Positions 13,089-13,838 of a stretch of 13,838 bases of DNA are shown here, in pieces. The stretch is from an uncultured Oscillibacter sp. (GTDB taxonomy: Bacteria; Bacillota; Clostridia; Oscillospirales; Oscillospiraceae). The notes under the pieces are model-generated. The model had not been told where the DNA came from. It did no database searches and was given only the letters and a program-made list of their open reading frames with translations. Where the stretch lies: assembly GCA_902476875.1 (NCBI GenBank), contig CABSFC010000073.1, forward strand, positions 1-13,838, given 5' to 3'. Each line of letters opens with the position of its first letter. The stretch's first letter is position 1. Position numbers and translations under genes: made by a program.

Positions 13089-13102
13089 TCTTCTCTTCCT
13101 CC

Positions 13103-13642
13103 TTAGCGGGCGAAGGGAGCGCCGACCTGCTGCAGCAGGGCGCGGGCCTCTTCGTCGGTTTCAGCAGTGGTGCAGATGACTACATCCATGCCGCGGATCT
13201 TGTCGATCTTGTCGTACTCGATCTCGGGGAAGATCAGCTGCTCCTTCAGGCCCAGGGCGTAGTTGCCGCGGCCGTCGAAGGAGTTGGGGTTGATGCCCTG
13301 GAAGTCGCGGACGCGGGGCAGGGCCACATTGAACAGGCGGTCCAGGAACTCCCACATCTTTTCGCCGCGGAGGGTGACCTTCGCGCCGATGGGCATATCC
13401 TCGCGCAGCTTGAAGTTGGCGATGGACTTGCGGGCCTTGGTGATGACGGGCTTCTGGCCGGTGATCTTGGCCAGGTCGCCGACGACGTTTTCCAGGACCT
13501 TGGCGTTCTCGCGGGCCTCGCCGCAGCCCACGTTCACGACGACCTTGTCGATCCTGGGGATCTGCATGACGCTCTTATAGCCGAACTGCTTCATCAGAGC
13601 GGGAGCGACTTCGGCGGTGTACTTCTCTTTCAGTCTAGCCAT
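13103..13642 (-). CDS. rplE: 50S ribosomal protein L5
   Basis: The 179-residue 5S rRNA-binding protein of the central protuberance contacts P-site tRNA. It starts MARLKEKYTAEVAPALMKQF and carries the signatures RIDKVVVNVGCGEA, ALPRVRDFQGINPNSFDGRGNY and KEQLIFPEIEYDKID. The length is normal. SD AAAGGAG lies 9 bases before the ATG, and the gene starts 17 bases after rplX. Its TAA stop forms the beginning of the rpsN SD. Confidence 0.98.
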   Translation of the reverse strand: MARLKEKYTAEVAPALMKQFGYKSVMQIPRIDKVVVNVGCGEARENAKVLENVVGDLAKITGQKPVITKARKSIANFKLREDMPIGAKVTLRGEKMWEFLDRLFNVALPRVRDFQGINPNSFDGRGNYALGLKEQLIFPEIEYDKIDKIRGMDVVICTTAETDEEARALLQQVGAPFAR

Positions 13643-13659
13643 TTGTCAACGCTCCTTTC

Positions 13660-13838
13660 TCACAGCTCAGCGCCGCAGTGCTTGCACACGCGGGTCTTCT
13701 TGCCGTCCTCGATCTTGTGGGCGACGCGGGTGGCCTTGCTGCACTTGGGGCAGACGACCTGCACCTTGCAGCCGGCGATGGCGGCCTCGCGCTTGACGAT
13801 GCCGCCCTCCTCGCCCTGACGGCGGGGCTTGACGTGGC
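13660..13838 (-). CDS. rplX: 50S ribosomal protein L24, C-terminal part (runs off the window)
   Basis: Only the last 59 residues are in the window, starting within GHVKPRRQGEEGGIVKREA; the N-terminal KOW domain lies beyond the right edge. L24 is an assembly initiator that binds the 5' domain of 23S rRNA near the tunnel exit. The C-terminal region carries CPKC and CKHC, a four-cysteine zinc-ribbon arrangement, around the conserved TRVAHKIEDGKKTRV core. Many well-known L24 proteins have no cysteines here. The stop is TGA at 13660-13662. The rplX-rplE order is standard. Confidence 0.95.
   Translation of the reverse strand, partial: HVKPRRQGEEGGIVKREAAIAGCKVQVVCPKCSKATRVAHKIEDGKKTRVCKHCGAEL

Noticed and set aside
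1..13838. CRISPR arrays or other regularly spaced repeats
   Set aside because: No regularly spaced direct repeats are present anywhere in the window.

Overview
The window is a piece of a Firmicutes chromosome, most likely a GC-rich gut clostridium of the Oscillospirales (Flavonifractor/Lawsonibacter-like). This is inferred from gene order and protein style, not from a database search. Almost everything from about 3449 to the right edge is on the minus strand and is the distal half of the ribosomal-protein superoperon (S10/spc/alpha). In transcription order it reads rplX (partial), rplE, rpsN, [587-bp interruption], rpsH, rplF, rplR, rpsE, rpmD, rplO, secY, adk, map, a KOW RNA-binding protein gene, infA, rpmJ, rpsM, rpsK, rpsD, rpoA, rplQ. 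A strong hairpin at 3385-3428 ends the run. Most genes have excellent Shine-Dalgarno (SD) sequences, and at seven junctions the upstream TAA stop is fused to the next SD (TAAGGAGG type). infA starts with TTG and secY with GTG.

Downstream of rplQ, still on the minus strand, are two separately transcribed genes. One is a small zinc-ribbon protein with a C-terminal membrane helix; its promoter overlaps the rplQ terminator, and it has its own strong bidirectional terminator. The other is a polysaccharide-deacetylase-like lipoprotein.

The left 2 kb is on the plus strand, visibly lower in GC, and is the right end of an integrated mobile element. It has a small TnpW-like ORF followed by a large serine recombinase (547 aa, TndX/TnpX type). 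The recombinase converges on the deacetylase gene. The junction with host DNA should lie between about 2023 and 2080 and appears to have cut the deacetylase terminator in half. The rest of the element lies left of the window.

The most unusual thing here is the 587-bp non-coding interruption between rpsN and rpsH (12316-12902), inside one of the most conserved operons of bacteria. Its centre is a roughly 276-bp unit with 26-bp near-perfect inverted ends, weaker outer arms and internal inverted repeats. It looks like a MITE-like dispersed palindromic element that is transcribed through. I saw no CRISPR array, tRNA or rRNA, and no clearly novel protein system.
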